Assembly: GCA_965229005.1 (NCBI GenBank)
Contig: CBDDIP010000002.1
Location: forward strand, 2,294,001-2,358,000
Origin: CBDDIP01 sp965229005
GTDB taxonomy: Bacteria > Actinomycetota > Acidimicrobiia > Acidimicrobiales > Ilumatobacteraceae
Length of the DNA: 64,000 bases
Reading direction: 5' to 3'
Shown here: positions 18,066 through 27,463 of the stretch, piece by piece
Layout of the letters: each line of letters begins with the position of its first letter
Position numbering within the stretch: the first letter of the stretch is position 1
Translations under genes and position numbers: made by a program
The notes under the pieces: model-generated
What the model saw: only the letters and a program-made list of their open reading frames with translations
What the model was told of the DNA's origin: nothing
Database searches by the model: none

Positions 18066-19289
18066 TCATTTGGCGCTCGCTTCCTCGAACAGCGTGTCGG
18101 CCCGCGTCGGGGCGTCGAGGCACGGTGGTTCGGACATGAGGGTGCGCCCATCCGGCAGGTTGATGACGAGCCGACGGGCGTCGCCGGTGATGGAGTAGCC
18201 GGGGAGGTGAGTGCAGGTGTGGTGGTGTTTGCAGAAGAGCACCAAGTTGATGAGGTCGGTGAACCCGCCGGGGTCCCATTCGATGATGTGGTGTGCGTCG
18301 CACCAGCCGGGTGGCATCTCGCAGCCAGGCCATCGACATCGCAGATCTCGGACGGCCAAGGCCAGTCGTTGGGCGCGTGTCGCGGTCCGGACAGCACGTC
18401 CGAGGTTGAGGATCTCTCCTGCGGCGTCCTGCAACGCGTCGTGGACGGTGGCGTCACAGCACATCTGGATGAACTCCATCGCGGTCATCGGCTTGTCGAA
18501 CGTCGTCGCGGTCGCGCCGGTGTCCTTGCGATGCACGATCACCACGGTCGGCTTCTCCAACCCACCCGTCACGGTGCCCTTCGCATACGCATCACACAAC
18601 GCGACGAGAGCAACGGCCTGACGTTGTTCGGTGGTGCGGTCGTCGGTCTTTGACGGGGTGCCGATGATGTGGGTGATCGCGTTGCGCACCACCCGCGCAT
18701 CCAACGGGGTCAGCAACAGGCGTCCTTCGATCATCCCGTCACCTGAATCACGGAACGTCAACGACCGCCGCCCGTACAGGCGGGCCCGTCGCTGCTCGGC
18801 GTCGTCGGCGGTGCGGTGGGCGGCGGCGTGTGCCTCTGCCAAACGTTTGGCTTCACGCGGTCCGACGCCCTTCAGGTCGGCCAGCAGCGCGGCAGCGGTC
18901 GCCTTGGCGGACAGGTCCGGATCTCGCAGGACAGGGAGTGCCGCTTCGACGGCACCAACCGAGATGTCTTCGTTGGCGATCGCGTCGGCGAGGTCGGGGT
19001 TGGCGGTGAGCGTGTCGCCCAGCTGGAGCTGTGATCTGGCGTCACCCAGGGACGTGTTCGTCTCGCCGGCCAACCAGGCGGCGGTGTCACGCGCCCCGGA
19101 CCCGATCGCCGCCCCACACGCGTCGGCCTCAGCGAGCATCCGTGCTTGCACCGCGCGCAGCCGGTCGATCAGGCGCTTCGACTTCAAGCACCCCGGCCGC
19201 AGCGCGTTGGCGTCGAGGGCGCGCAGATCGAGGCCCTCCAACCGTGCGATCCCCGTCTCGATCGCGCCAAGCGCATCGAGCAACTCCAT
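18066..19289 (-). CDS. DUF222/HNH endonuclease (13E12-repeat type)
   Basis: A 407-residue protein from the ATG at 19289; a GTG at 19346 or an ATG at 19319 could add 19 or 10 residues. An N-terminal helical DUF222 region (about 10-300) precedes an HNH nuclease domain with CRWPGCEMPPGWCDAHHIIE and DLINLVLFCKHHHTCTHLP. Such genes are multicopy in many actinobacteria (REP13E12 of mycobacteria) and are often linked to mobile elements or diversification. No inteins, repeats or att-like ends are visible around this copy. Its natural DNA target is unknown. Confidence 0.88.
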   Translation of the reverse strand: MELLDALGAIETGIARLEGLDLRALDANALRPGCLKSKRLIDRLRAVQARMLAEADACGAAIGSGARDTAAWLAGETNTSLGDARSQLQLGDTLTANPDLADAIANEDISVGAVEAALPVLRDPDLSAKATAAALLADLKGVGPREAKRLAEAHAAAHRTADDAEQRRARLYGRRSLTFRDSGDGMIEGRLLLTPLDARVVRNAITHIIGTPSKTDDRTTEQRQAVALVALCDAYAKGTVTGGLEKPTVVIVHRKDTGATATTFDKPMTAMEFIQMCCDATVHDALQDAAGEILNLGRAVRTATRAQRLALAVRDLRCRWPGCEMPPGWCDAHHIIEWDPGGFTDLINLVLFCKHHHTCTHLPGYSITGDARRLVINLPDGRTLMSEPPCLDAPTRADTLFEEASAK

Positions 19290-19430
19290 GCCCCCAAGCC
19301 AACCGCGCGGGTGTGACATCGCCGAGCCGTGATCAACAACGTTCACCGAGATCGAACGGATCGCACCAGCTCACCACCCCGAAAGACTTCTCGGCGCGGC
19401 GAACCCAAGGCCGCGTCGGCGACGCGCCGA

Positions 19431-20168
19431 TCAACGAGGAAGGCCGAGCAGCTGTGACCACCGGGCTGCCAGCACCGCCAGCACGTGCTCGGCCGGCGCG
19501 CCGTACGTGCCGATCGAGAAGCCGTCGTTCAGCTCGACGACCGCCGTGCTGCCATCGGCGAGCACGCCGACGTCGAGCGCGAACCCGTCGAAGCGTCTGG
19601 CAAGGGCCGCGATGCACCGATCGATCACGCCACGATCCGGCACCAGCCGATCCTCGCCGTCGTAGTGGGCCATCCACACGATGTCCCCTCCCGCAACGAA
19701 CACGCGCCACTCGCTTCGCCAGTCCACCGGGTCGCACGACCACACCGGCATGCGGTCGGGCAGCGTCGTCAGCGGCCAATCGTCCGGTGACTCGAACACG
19801 CGCCCCGTGAAGCGCTTTCGCGCATCGCGCGGCTTGACGAACCGCGGCCAACCATCCATCTGCCGGCGGAGTGAGCCGACCGTGGCCGGCCGAACGCTTC
19901 GCCCGAGGAGGTCTCGGACCTCGTCCGGGTAGTCGTCCGGCGGAGGAACGCTCGTGCCGAGCTGTCGCAGGGCGGCGGTGATGAACCGCAGCCCGCCGAT
20001 CGCGATGGTCGACCGATCGACGACCACGCGGCCTCGCGCCAGGTCGTTCGTCGAGCAGCCCGTCGTCCGGAGCCCGGCATGGTCGAGCGCCACGAGGGCC
20101 GCGGCCGTCTCGACGTCGGCTCGCTCGGCTACTGCCCTCGTGAACACCCGCAGCGGATGAACGGCCAC
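19431..20168 (-). CDS. ATP-grasp domain protein (DUF4343-like)
   Basis: A 245-residue protein from a GTG start. The middle and C-terminal parts resemble the ATP-grasp family DUF4343: FVKPRDARKRFTGRVF for nucleotide-binding Lys, SEWRVFVAGGDIVWMAHYDG, and the metal-binding GFALDVGVLADGSTAVVELNDGF-type block near the end, where Asp and Glu/Asn ligands are visible. Such proteins make carboxylate-amine bonds, but the substrate is not known. It lies 91 nt downstream of nucS on the same strand. Nothing else nearby indicates a pathway. Confidence 0.72.
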   Translation of the reverse strand: MAVHPLRVFTRAVAERADVETAAALVALDHAGLRTTGCSTNDLARGRVVVDRSTIAIGGLRFITAALRQLGTSVPPPDDYPDEVRDLLGRSVRPATVGSLRRQMDGWPRFVKPRDARKRFTGRVFESPDDWPLTTLPDRMPVWSCDPVDWRSEWRVFVAGGDIVWMAHYDGEDRLVPDRGVIDRCIAALARRFDGFALDVGVLADGSTAVVELNDGFSIGTYGAPAEHVLAVLAARWSQLLGLPR

Positions 20169-20259
20169 CGACAGGTCAGCGTCCTTGTTGGCGGTCCGTG
20201 CGCAGACGAGCGAGCCATCCGCGTCGGAGCCGGATGATGTCCATCTCGTGCCGGAGTCC

Positions 20260-20919
20260 TCAGAACAGGCGGAGGTCGTCGGGGCGCATGCCGCGCAGCT
20301 CGTCGTAGTCGACCTCGATCACCCGGAACCCACGAGCCTCGGCCAGCACGCGCGCCTGCGGCTTCACCGACTGCGCGACGAACATGCCGCGGATCGCGCC
20401 CAACGAGGAATCCAGCTCGAGCCGCTCGATGTACCGAGCCAGTTGCTCGACGCCGTCGATGTCGCCGCGCCGCTTGACCTCGATGGCCACCACCGTGCCG
20501 CCGTCGTCGCGGCACAGCAGGTCGATCGGCCCGATGGCGGTGGGGTACTCGCGCCGCACCAACGTCAGACCGACCTCGATCGCGTGCGGTGACGCCGCCA
20601 GCAGCTCCTGCAGGTGCGCCTCGACGCCGTCCTTCTGCAACCCGGGGTCGATGCCCAGCTCGTGCGCGGAGTCGTGCATCACCTCGTGCAGGGTGATCGT
20701 GAGCGTCTCGCCCTTCGGGTTGGTGACCACCCAACGATCGCCGTGGTCGACCAACGTGTTCGGCGCGTTCATCCAGTTGAGCGGCTTGTACGCGCCACCG
20801 TCGGCATGCACGGCCACGCATCCGTCGGCCTTCACCATCAGCAGCCGGTTGGCCTCCGGCAGGTGGGCGTCGAGCCGGCCGGTGTAGTCGACGGAGCAGC
20901 GGGCGATGACGAGGCGCAT
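20260..20919 (-). CDS. nucS: Mismatch endonuclease NucS/EndoMS
   Basis: A 219-residue NucS, the enzyme that replaces MutS-MutL mismatch repair in most actinobacteria by cutting both strands at mismatches, guided by the sliding clamp. The start [21 protein letters not shown] is diagnostic. The N-terminal DNA-binding half includes the WMN loop (residues 49-51). The RecB-like nuclease half shows Asp133 in GPIDLL, Glu147 and Lys149 in [12 protein letters not shown]. The C-terminus, ending in MRPDDLRLF, resembles the clamp-binding tail. It is followed by an ATP-grasp gene and preceded by the UbiB-family gene across 12 nt. Confidence 0.95.
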   Translation of the reverse strand: MRLVIARCSVDYTGRLDAHLPEANRLLMVKADGCVAVHADGGAYKPLNWMNAPNTLVDHGDRWVVTNPKGETLTITLHEVMHDSAHELGIDPGLQKDGVEAHLQELLAASPHAIEVGLTLVRREYPTAIGPIDLLCRDDGGTVVAIEVKRRGDIDGVEQLARYIERLELDSSLGAIRGMFVAQSVKPQARVLAEARGFRVIEVDYDELRGMRPDDLRLF

Positions 20920-20931
20920 GGCCGAGCGAAG

Positions 20932-22545
20932 CTACCGCGCGACTTGGTCGCGCATGCGCTTCTGGATCAGCTCGCGCCGCGCCTGGAGCTCGCGATACGT
21001 CAGCGCCTCGGTGGCGACGTCGACGCCGAAGCCCGCCTTGACCCCGTCCATGGTGAGCTCGATCGAGGTGTGGTCGATGCCGAGCTCGCCTGCCAGGCGC
21101 TCGCCGTGGCGCTCGGCGAACATCATCGAGATCTTGGCGATCTCACCGAGCAGGTCGAGGTCGGGTGCCAGCCGGGCGATCGCCCCGTCCAGGAACACCA
21201 TGTTCTTGACGTACAGCATCAACGGCTTCGGCAGGCGGGCGCCGTAGCCGAGGAGCGCCTTCACCACGCGCTGCACCTCGGCAATGAGCTCCTCGCCGGT
21301 CAGCGTCGTCGGATCGACCGGCGGTTGATCCAACCGGAGGTCGCGGATCACCGCATCGAGATCGGTGTCGGCCGGCAGCGCGCCGAGGTCGCGCATCGCC
21401 GCCATCTGGCCCTTCACGTCGTTCGTGGTGGCGCCGAGCATCATGCGCAGGAACGCCAACCGACGGTCGCCGTCGAGGCGGCCGACGATGCCGAAGTCGA
21501 GCAGGGCGGTGCGCCCATCGGCCAGCACGAGCAGGTTGCCGCCGTGGAGATCGCCGTGGAAGACACCCTTCACCATCGCGCCCTCCATCAACGCCACCAT
21601 CGCCGTCCGCACCACGGCCTCGGTGTCGATGCCCGCGTCCTTCATCCCGGCGACGTCGTCGAAGTTGAACCCGTCGACGCGCTCCATCACCAGCACGCGG
21701 CGAGTGACCAGCTTCGGGTGCGGGCGGGGAACGACGTAGCCGTCCTGGTCGAGCTCGCGCAGCATCGCGGCGACGTCGAGCATGTTGGCTGCCTCGATGC
21801 GGAAGTCGAGCTCCTCCACGATCGTCTCGGCGAAGAGCTCGACGAGTGCCGGCGGGTTGGTGAGCGCAGCGATCGGGATGCGGCCGACGAGGTGCGGCGC
21901 CAGCCACGCCATCACGCGCAGGTCCTTGCGCACGAGCAGCGACACGCTGGGCCGCTGCACCTTGACCACGACTCGCTCGCCGGTGCGCAGCGTGGCGCCG
22001 TGCACCTGCGCGATCGACGCCGCTGCGATGGGCTTGGTGTCGAACGAAGCGAACACGTCCTCGATGCGACAGCCGAGGTCGCGTTCGACCACCTCGCGCA
22101 CTGCGTCGAACGGCTCGGCGGGAACCTGATCGCGGCACAGCTTGAATTCGCGGACCAGCTCCGGCGGGAACAGCCCTTCGCCGCTGGAGATGATCTGACC
22201 GAGCTTGATGTACGTCGGCCCGAGCCGCTCGGCCGCCTTGCGCAGCTGCCGCGAGATCACGGCCCGACTGGCCTCCGGCGTGTCGTACCTCCCGCGCTTC
22301 TTGCTGACGAGCCAGGGCACCACCGCACGACCGAGGACGCCGACCACCGTCAGGACGCGCGCACCCGGCGGTACACGCGACGGCTTGGTGAGCCGCGGCA
22401 CCTCGCCGGCCGCTCGCCGCCGCAGCTGCTCGGCCAACGAGCTCCACGAGATCTCGTCACGATCGAGCTGCCACGGCCCCGACTCGGTGAACGCACCCCA
22501 TTGGCGATCGCCGTGCAACGCGGGGCTCTCAGCCGGAGTGGTCAT
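20932..22545 (-). CDS. ABC1/UbiB-family atypical protein kinase
   Basis: A 537-residue UbiB/ADCK-like kinase. The KxGQ motif is visible in PTYIKLGQIISS, the Ala-rich nucleotide loop in IAAASIAQVHGA, the ATP Lys in VVVKVQRP, the catalytic HGDLHGGN, and the metal-binding LLDFGIVGRLDG. The family supports quinone lipid handling; actinobacteria have several paralogues of unclear role. The C-terminal about 120 residues are less conserved and may contact membranes. The ATG at 22545 is preceded at 7 nt by TAGCCT, matching clpP exactly. It is divergent from the phosphohistidine-domain operon. Confidence 0.9.
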   Translation of the reverse strand: MTTPAESPALHGDRQWGAFTESGPWQLDRDEISWSSLAEQLRRRAAGEVPRLTKPSRVPPGARVLTVVGVLGRAVVPWLVSKKRGRYDTPEASRAVISRQLRKAAERLGPTYIKLGQIISSGEGLFPPELVREFKLCRDQVPAEPFDAVREVVERDLGCRIEDVFASFDTKPIAAASIAQVHGATLRTGERVVVKVQRPSVSLLVRKDLRVMAWLAPHLVGRIPIAALTNPPALVELFAETIVEELDFRIEAANMLDVAAMLRELDQDGYVVPRPHPKLVTRRVLVMERVDGFNFDDVAGMKDAGIDTEAVVRTAMVALMEGAMVKGVFHGDLHGGNLLVLADGRTALLDFGIVGRLDGDRRLAFLRMMLGATTNDVKGQMAAMRDLGALPADTDLDAVIRDLRLDQPPVDPTTLTGEELIAEVQRVVKALLGYGARLPKPLMLYVKNMVFLDGAIARLAPDLDLLGEIAKISMMFAERHGERLAGELGIDHTSIELTMDGVKAGFGVDVATEALTYRELQARRELIQKRMRDQVAR

Positions 22546-22552
22546 GTGGCCA

Positions 22553-22558
22553 AGGCTA
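22553..22558 (-). promoter_or_regulatory. -10-like TAGCCT for the UbiB-family gene
   Basis: The minus strand reads TAGCCT, 7 nt, then ATG, the same sequence and spacing as before clpP. The 79-nt gap it lies in must also hold the promoter of the divergent operon starting at 22625, whose first gene instead has a GGGGGGA ribosome site. Confidence 0.45.
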
Positions 22559-22624
22559 CGATGCCTCGGCTTGCGACCCTCTGCGGTGCCAGGCGATTCA
22601 CGATCGGTTCTTTGGGGGGACACG

Positions 22625-24283
22625 ATGAGTGCGAAGTACTACATCACCGACTCTGACCTGTCGGGCCGGTTCCCGATCTACACGCGGGCGAACGTGGGCG
22701 AGGTGTTCCCCGATCCGGTGACGCCGCTCAGCAGCCAGATGCTGCTGTTCCAGGCCGAGCTCGGGTGGCGCGACGCATGGGTCCGGATGGGGGCCTTCGA
22801 CGCCGATGAGTTCCCCGACGAGCAGTTCTGCCAGCTCGGTGTGCTGGGCGGCTACTGCTACCTCAACGCCTCGCTGATCCGCATCTTCGGTGAGCGCGCA
22901 CCTGGCCTGTCGTGGCAGGCGATGGACGAGCAGTTCTTCGGCTCGCAGCCCGGCATCCCGCCGTACGAGGAGTTCGACGGCGACGTCCGCCCTGACCTCA
23001 GCGAGCAACTGGGCGGCACCTTCGGCTGGGTCCTCGGGCAGCACTCGCTGAGCGCCCTCACCGAGCTCACCGAGGACCGCGAGTCCACGATCGCCCTGCG
23101 GGCTGCTCGGCCCGATCTCAGCACGCTCTCCGACGGCGAGCTGTGGGATCGGTTCGTCAGCCTGCTGCCCGCCTTCCGCACGCTGTTCGCTCATCACATC
23201 TTCGCCAGCTACATGGCGACGCTCCCGCTCGGGATCATCAGCGCGGTCGCCACCGCAGTCGGCCGACCCGACCTGGTCCTGCCGATCGTCGCCGGCATCG
23301 GGGAGGTCGACTCCGCGGCACCGAGCATGGCGATGTGGGAGCTGTCGCGGATGGAGGAAGGCTCGCCTGAGTTCGACGATGCCTTCGCCCAGTTCCTCGT
23401 CGACTTCGGCAGTCGCGGCCCGAACGAGTGGGAGCCGCGTTCGCCAACGTGGGAGACCCGTCCGGCGCTCGCGCTGGCCGCCATCGATCGCATGCGACTG
23501 GCCCCGGAGGGCGCCGATCCGACGAAGCACAACGAGGAGCGAGCGACGATGCGCGCCGCGGCCACCACCGAGCTCCTGGCGATCGTCGAGGGCGATCCGG
23601 CCACGCACGGTCAGCTCGCTGCCGCGATCGCTGCGTCGTCGGCGTGGCTGCCCGGCCGTGAGCGCACGAAGACGAACAACATCCGCCTCCTCCACGAGAT
23701 CCGCATCCCGCTGCGCGAGCTCGGCCGTCGCCTCGTCGCTCGCGGCGCGTTCGACGAGATCGAGGACTTCGGCTTCGTCTGCGCCGACGAGGCAGCGACC
23801 TTGCTCACCGACCCGCAGCAGCTGACCGAGACCATCCGGCAGCGCCGAGCCGAGTACCTCGAGCTGCAGGAGCTCGTGCCGCCGTTCGTGTTCGTCGGCC
23901 ACGCCGACGGGCCGGACACGTGGGCGCGCCGCGACGACCCGCCCGAGAGCCGGCTCGCCACCGGCGACACGCTCGTCGGCATGCCCGGCTGCCCAGGTGT
24001 GGTCGAGGGCATCGCCCGCGTCGTGCTCGACTCCAACGACCCGACGGCCCTCGAGCCCGGCGACATCCTCGTCGCCCCGATCACCGATCCGTCGTGGACG
24101 CCGCTGTTCGTCCCGGCGGCGGGCGTGATCGTGGACGTCGGCGCACCGTTGAGCCACGCGATCATCGTCAGTCGCGAGCTCGGCATCCCGTGCGTGATCT
24201 CGGCGACGGACGCGACGAGACGCATCCCCGACGGCGCGCGTGTTCGAGTCGACGGCGGAACGGGCATGGTGACCATCCTGTGA
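22625..24283 (+). CDS. PEP-utilising-enzyme-like protein lacking ATP-grasp domain, paralogue 1
   Basis: A 552-residue protein. The N-terminus FPIYTRANVGEVFPDPVTPL resembles the substrate-binding domain of rifampicin phosphotransferase-type proteins. The C-terminal about 100 residues are a phosphohistidine mobile domain with PLSHAIIVSRELGIPCVIS, His511 being the expected phosphoacceptor. The ATP-grasp (PPDK_N) domain that normally charges this His is absent. Starts with ATG after a GGGGGGA ribosome site. It overlaps paralogue 2 by GTGA. If phosphorylated, it needs a kinase from elsewhere; otherwise it may bind rather than modify its ligand. The substrate is unknown. Confidence 0.82.
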   Translation: MSAKYYITDSDLSGRFPIYTRANVGEVFPDPVTPLSSQMLLFQAELGWRDAWVRMGAFDADEFPDEQFCQLGVLGGYCYLNASLIRIFGERAPGLSWQAMDEQFFGSQPGIPPYEEFDGDVRPDLSEQLGGTFGWVLGQHSLSALTELTEDRESTIALRAARPDLSTLSDGELWDRFVSLLPAFRTLFAHHIFASYMATLPLGIISAVATAVGRPDLVLPIVAGIGEVDSAAPSMAMWELSRMEEGSPEFDDAFAQFLVDFGSRGPNEWEPRSPTWETRPALALAAIDRMRLAPEGADPTKHNEERATMRAAATTELLAIVEGDPATHGQLAAAIAASSAWLPGRERTKTNNIRLLHEIRIPLRELGRRLVARGAFDEIEDFGFVCADEAATLLTDPQQLTETIRQRRAEYLELQELVPPFVFVGHADGPDTWARRDDPPESRLATGDTLVGMPGCPGVVEGIARVVLDSNDPTALEPGDILVAPITDPSWTPLFVPAAGVIVDVGAPLSHAIIVSRELGIPCVISATDATRRIPDGARVRVDGGTGMVTIL

Positions 24284-25917
24284 ACGCCGACCGATGGATC
24301 ATCGACTGGGAGCCGTCGCAACGCTTCCCCGTGTACACGCGAGCCAACGCGGGCGAAGTGCTGCCCCATCCCGTCAGCCCGCTGTGCGCAACGATGCTGT
24401 GGGAACCCGGGTTCGCCATGGGTTGGCGTGACGCGATGACGTCGGTCGGCACGTTGAACGACGACGAGATCGCACCGAGTCGCCCGGAGGTGATCGGCTT
24501 CTTCGGCGGACACCTCTACATCAACGCCAGCGTGGCTCGGCTGTTCGGCGTGCGCGCCCCTGGGCTGTCGCCGGAGATGATCGACTACGTCTACTTCGGT
24601 GAGCACGCCGACGTGCCGCCGTACGAGCACGAGGCGTGGCACGACAGCGAGGCGAACACGGCGCAGCTAGGGGAGTGGATGCAGCGCTACCTCGTCGCCG
24701 ACGACCTGCCCGAGCTGCGCGACGACCAGGCCAAGGCCAACGCCGCCCGAGCGAGCCGTCCCGACCTCGGGACGCTCACCGACGAGCAGCTCGTCGAACG
24801 GGCGCGATCACTCGTCCCGCTCATGCGCCACCTCTTCTGTCGCCACCTGGACATCACCGCGGCAGCGTCCATCGGGCCCGGGATCCTGTCGGCGATCGCC
24901 GCGGCGATGGAGGATCCGACGCTGTCACTGACGTTGATCTCCGGCGTGGGTGACGTCGACTCCGCGTTGCCCAGCACCGCGCTGTGGAACCTGTCGCGAC
25001 TCGACGCGGACAGCGACGCGTTCCGCACCGGCTTCGACGCGTTCGTGCGCGAGTTCGGCTCGCGTGGCCCGAACGAGTGGGACATCCGCAGCGACACGTG
25101 GGAGACCGACCCACGTCTCGCCTCCTCGCTGATCGCCGTGCTGCGCAAGGCTCCCGTCAGCGACGCGCCCGAGATCCGCGCCGATCAGAAGGTGGCGGCG
25201 CGCCTCGCCGCCGCGTCGGCGGTGCGCACAGCCCTCGCTGATCAACCCGACACGCTGGCGCAGTTCGAAGCCGGGCTGCGCAGCGCACAGCTGACCCTGG
25301 CGGGTCGAGAGCGCACCAAGACGAACGTGATCAAGGTGCTCCACGAGGCGCGGGTGGCGATGCGCGAGCTCGCCGCCCGCCACGACTGCACGGCGTCACT
25401 GCTGACGATGCTGCTCGACAGCGAGCTCGATGCATTTGTTGCCGACCCCCAGGCGTTCCGCGTCCGGTTGGCCGCTCGCGAGCAGACGTACCTCGACCTG
25501 TACGACCTGGAGCCGCCGTTCATCATCCACCGCACGGTCCCGCCGCTCGGCGAGTGGCCGCGCCTCGGCGCGACCCACGCGTCGGCCGCAGCATCCGGCG
25601 ACGTCCTCACCGGCGTGCCCGGCTGCCCCGGCATCGCCACCGGTCGAGCTCGAGTGATCCTCGACCCTGCCGACCCGACCGACCTCGAACCGGGCGACGT
25701 GCTGATCGCCCCGATCACCGACCCCGCTTGGACGCCGCTGTTCCTCTCTGCCGCAGCGGTGGTCGTCAACGTCGGCGCGCAGGTCAGCCACGCGGTGATC
25801 GTCAGCCGAGAGCTCGGCATCCCGTGCGTCGTCAGCGTCGCCGACGCCACCGAACGCATCCCCGACGGTGCGATGATCGAAGTCGACGGATCGGCGGGTA
25901 CGGTCAGACTTCTGTGA
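24280..25917 (+). CDS. PEP-utilising-enzyme-like protein lacking ATP-grasp domain, paralogue 2
   Basis: A 545-residue tandem paralogue of the upstream gene, with matching blocks FPVYTRANAGEVLPHPVSPL, FGSRGPNEWDIRSDTWET, LAGRERTKTNVIKVLHEAR and the phosphohistidine block VSHAVIVSRELGIPCVVS with His504. As in its neighbour, no ATP-grasp domain is present. The two copies have diverged most in the central helical region, which fits different ligands or a heterodimer. It is joined by GTGA overlaps to the upstream copy and to the downstream exporter, so all three genes should be co-translated. Confidence 0.82.
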   Translation: MNADRWIIDWEPSQRFPVYTRANAGEVLPHPVSPLCATMLWEPGFAMGWRDAMTSVGTLNDDEIAPSRPEVIGFFGGHLYINASVARLFGVRAPGLSPEMIDYVYFGEHADVPPYEHEAWHDSEANTAQLGEWMQRYLVADDLPELRDDQAKANAARASRPDLGTLTDEQLVERARSLVPLMRHLFCRHLDITAAASIGPGILSAIAAAMEDPTLSLTLISGVGDVDSALPSTALWNLSRLDADSDAFRTGFDAFVREFGSRGPNEWDIRSDTWETDPRLASSLIAVLRKAPVSDAPEIRADQKVAARLAAASAVRTALADQPDTLAQFEAGLRSAQLTLAGRERTKTNVIKVLHEARVAMRELAARHDCTASLLTMLLDSELDAFVADPQAFRVRLAAREQTYLDLYDLEPPFIIHRTVPPLGEWPRLGATHASAAASGDVLTGVPGCPGIATGRARVILDPADPTDLEPGDVLIAPITDPAWTPLFLSAAAVVVNVGAQVSHAVIVSRELGIPCVVSVADATERIPDGAMIEVDGSAGTVRLL

Positions 25918-27380
25918 CCGAAACGGTTCCCGCCGCCACCATCACCTCGCACAACGAGCAGGTCAGCGTGTTCGGCCGATCGATGCCGTACAAGTACGTC
26001 GTCGCGATCGTCTACGTGACGGCGCTCTTCCTCGACATCCTCGACACGACGATCGTCAACGTTGCCCTGTTCCCGCTCGGCCAGCACTTCCACTCCGGCA
26101 ATGCCGAGTGGGTCGTGCTCGGGTACACGCTCAGTCTTGCTGTGTGGATCCCCGCGTCGGGTTGGCTCGGCGACCGAATCGGCACGAAGCGCACCTTCCT
26201 GTTCGCGCTGGCCGCGTTCACGGGTGGCTCGCTGCTCTGCGCGTGCGCGCAGTCGATGGGCCAGCTGATCGCGTTCCGCGTGCTGCAGGGCGTCGGCGGC
26301 GGGATGCTCACACCGGTCGGCATCGCCATGCTCTTCCGGGCGTTTCCGCCGATCGAGCGGGCCAAGGCGGCGATGATCATCATGATCCCGACGCTGGTCG
26401 CTCCCGCGCTCGGTCCAGTGCTCGGCGGGTTGCTCGTCACGCACGCCAGTTGGCAATGGATCTTCCTCGTCAACGTGCCCATCGGGATCGGTGCGTTCTG
26501 GTTCGGGTTCCGCCACCTGCGCGAGCACCGCGAACCCTCGGCCGGCCCGTTCGACGTGCCTGGCTTCCTCCTCTCCGGCGCGGCCCTGGCGCTGCTCGTG
26601 TTCGCACTCAGCGAGGGGCCGAGCGACGGTTGGACATCGCCGTTGGTGCTCACCACGGCGATCGTCGGTGCGGCCTGCGCCGTGGCGATGGTGCGCGTCG
26701 AGCTCACCGTGGCCCGTCCGATGCTCGCCCTGCGCCTCTTGGGCAACCGCATGTTCCGCCAGTGCAACATCGTCAGCTTCCTCAGCATGGCCAGCTTTCT
26801 CGGGCTGACCTTTCTGATGCCGCTCTACCTCCAGTTGCTGCGTGGACAGGACGCGCTGCACAGCGGGTTGACCACCTTTCCGCAGGCCTTCGGGGTGATG
26901 ATCTCCTCGCAGATCGCCGGCCGCCTCTACAGCCGCCTCGGTCCACGCCGACTGATGTTCGGCGGACTGCTCGCGGCCGGGTTGACGATCGCCATGTTCA
27001 CCAACATCGGGCTCGACACCAGCCTGTGGCTGATCCGCGGGATGATGTTCCTGCGTGGGTTGTGCATGGGCTTCGCCTTCGTGCCCATGCAAGCGGCGAG
27101 CTACGCGACGATCGCTCCGGCCGACAACGGCCGAGCATCATCGGTGTTCTCGACGCAACGACAAGTCGGTGTGTCGATCGGCGTCGCCGTGCTGTCCAGT
27201 GTGCTGGTGTCCTACATGACGCTCGATCGCCGCCCCGTCGGGGCCGAGATCGGACGCGCCCTCACCGGGTTCCACTGGGGGTTCTTCATCGCCGTGCTGT
27301 TCGCCATCGCGAGTGCGTGCGCCGCGCTGTTCATCCGCGACAGCGAAGCCGAAGCCACGATGCTTGCTCGGGCTCGCTGA
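25914..27380 (+). CDS. DHA2-family MFS drug:H+ exporter
   Basis: A 488-residue major facilitator of the EmrB/QacA (14-segment) family. Visible motifs are LDILDTTIVNVALFPLG (motif D1), GWLGDRIGTKRTF (motif A), and LGPVLGGLLVTHASWQWIFLVNVPIG (motif C and after), followed by LRLLGNRMFRQCN near the second half. The length fits 14 segments. It overlaps paralogue 2 by GTGA, so it is part of the same operon. Such pumps expel hydrophobic or cationic compounds; the neighbouring rifampicin-phosphotransferase-like proteins make a modified antibiotic or a self-made compound a plausible cargo, but this is inference. Confidence 0.9.
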   Translation: MTETVPAATITSHNEQVSVFGRSMPYKYVVAIVYVTALFLDILDTTIVNVALFPLGQHFHSGNAEWVVLGYTLSLAVWIPASGWLGDRIGTKRTFLFALAAFTGGSLLCACAQSMGQLIAFRVLQGVGGGMLTPVGIAMLFRAFPPIERAKAAMIIMIPTLVAPALGPVLGGLLVTHASWQWIFLVNVPIGIGAFWFGFRHLREHREPSAGPFDVPGFLLSGAALALLVFALSEGPSDGWTSPLVLTTAIVGAACAVAMVRVELTVARPMLALRLLGNRMFRQCNIVSFLSMASFLGLTFLMPLYLQLLRGQDALHSGLTTFPQAFGVMISSQIAGRLYSRLGPRRLMFGGLLAAGLTIAMFTNIGLDTSLWLIRGMMFLRGLCMGFAFVPMQAASYATIAPADNGRASSVFSTQRQVGVSIGVAVLSSVLVSYMTLDRRPVGAEIGRALTGFHWGFFIAVLFAIASACAALFIRDSEAEATMLARAR

Positions 27381-27463
27381 CGCTCGCCTGCCGTGTTCGC
27401 TCGCTGCGCTCGCTCACCCGAACTCGATGCTGCGAGGTGCTCGAACGTCCTTTCGTTCCGGCG

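Noticed and set aside
18066..19289. The DUF222/HNH gene as part of an active mobile element
   Set aside because: No inverted ends, target duplications or partner genes are seen within 2 kb. The family is often chromosomal and dispersed.
27381..27463. GC-rich repeats (GCTCGCTGCGCTCGCTCA) and a 5-bp hairpin at 27443-27458 as a terminator or mobile-element end
   Set aside because: The stem is too short, there is no T run, and no matching end or target duplication is visible nearby. Such Ser/Arg-codon-like runs are common in high-GC DNA.
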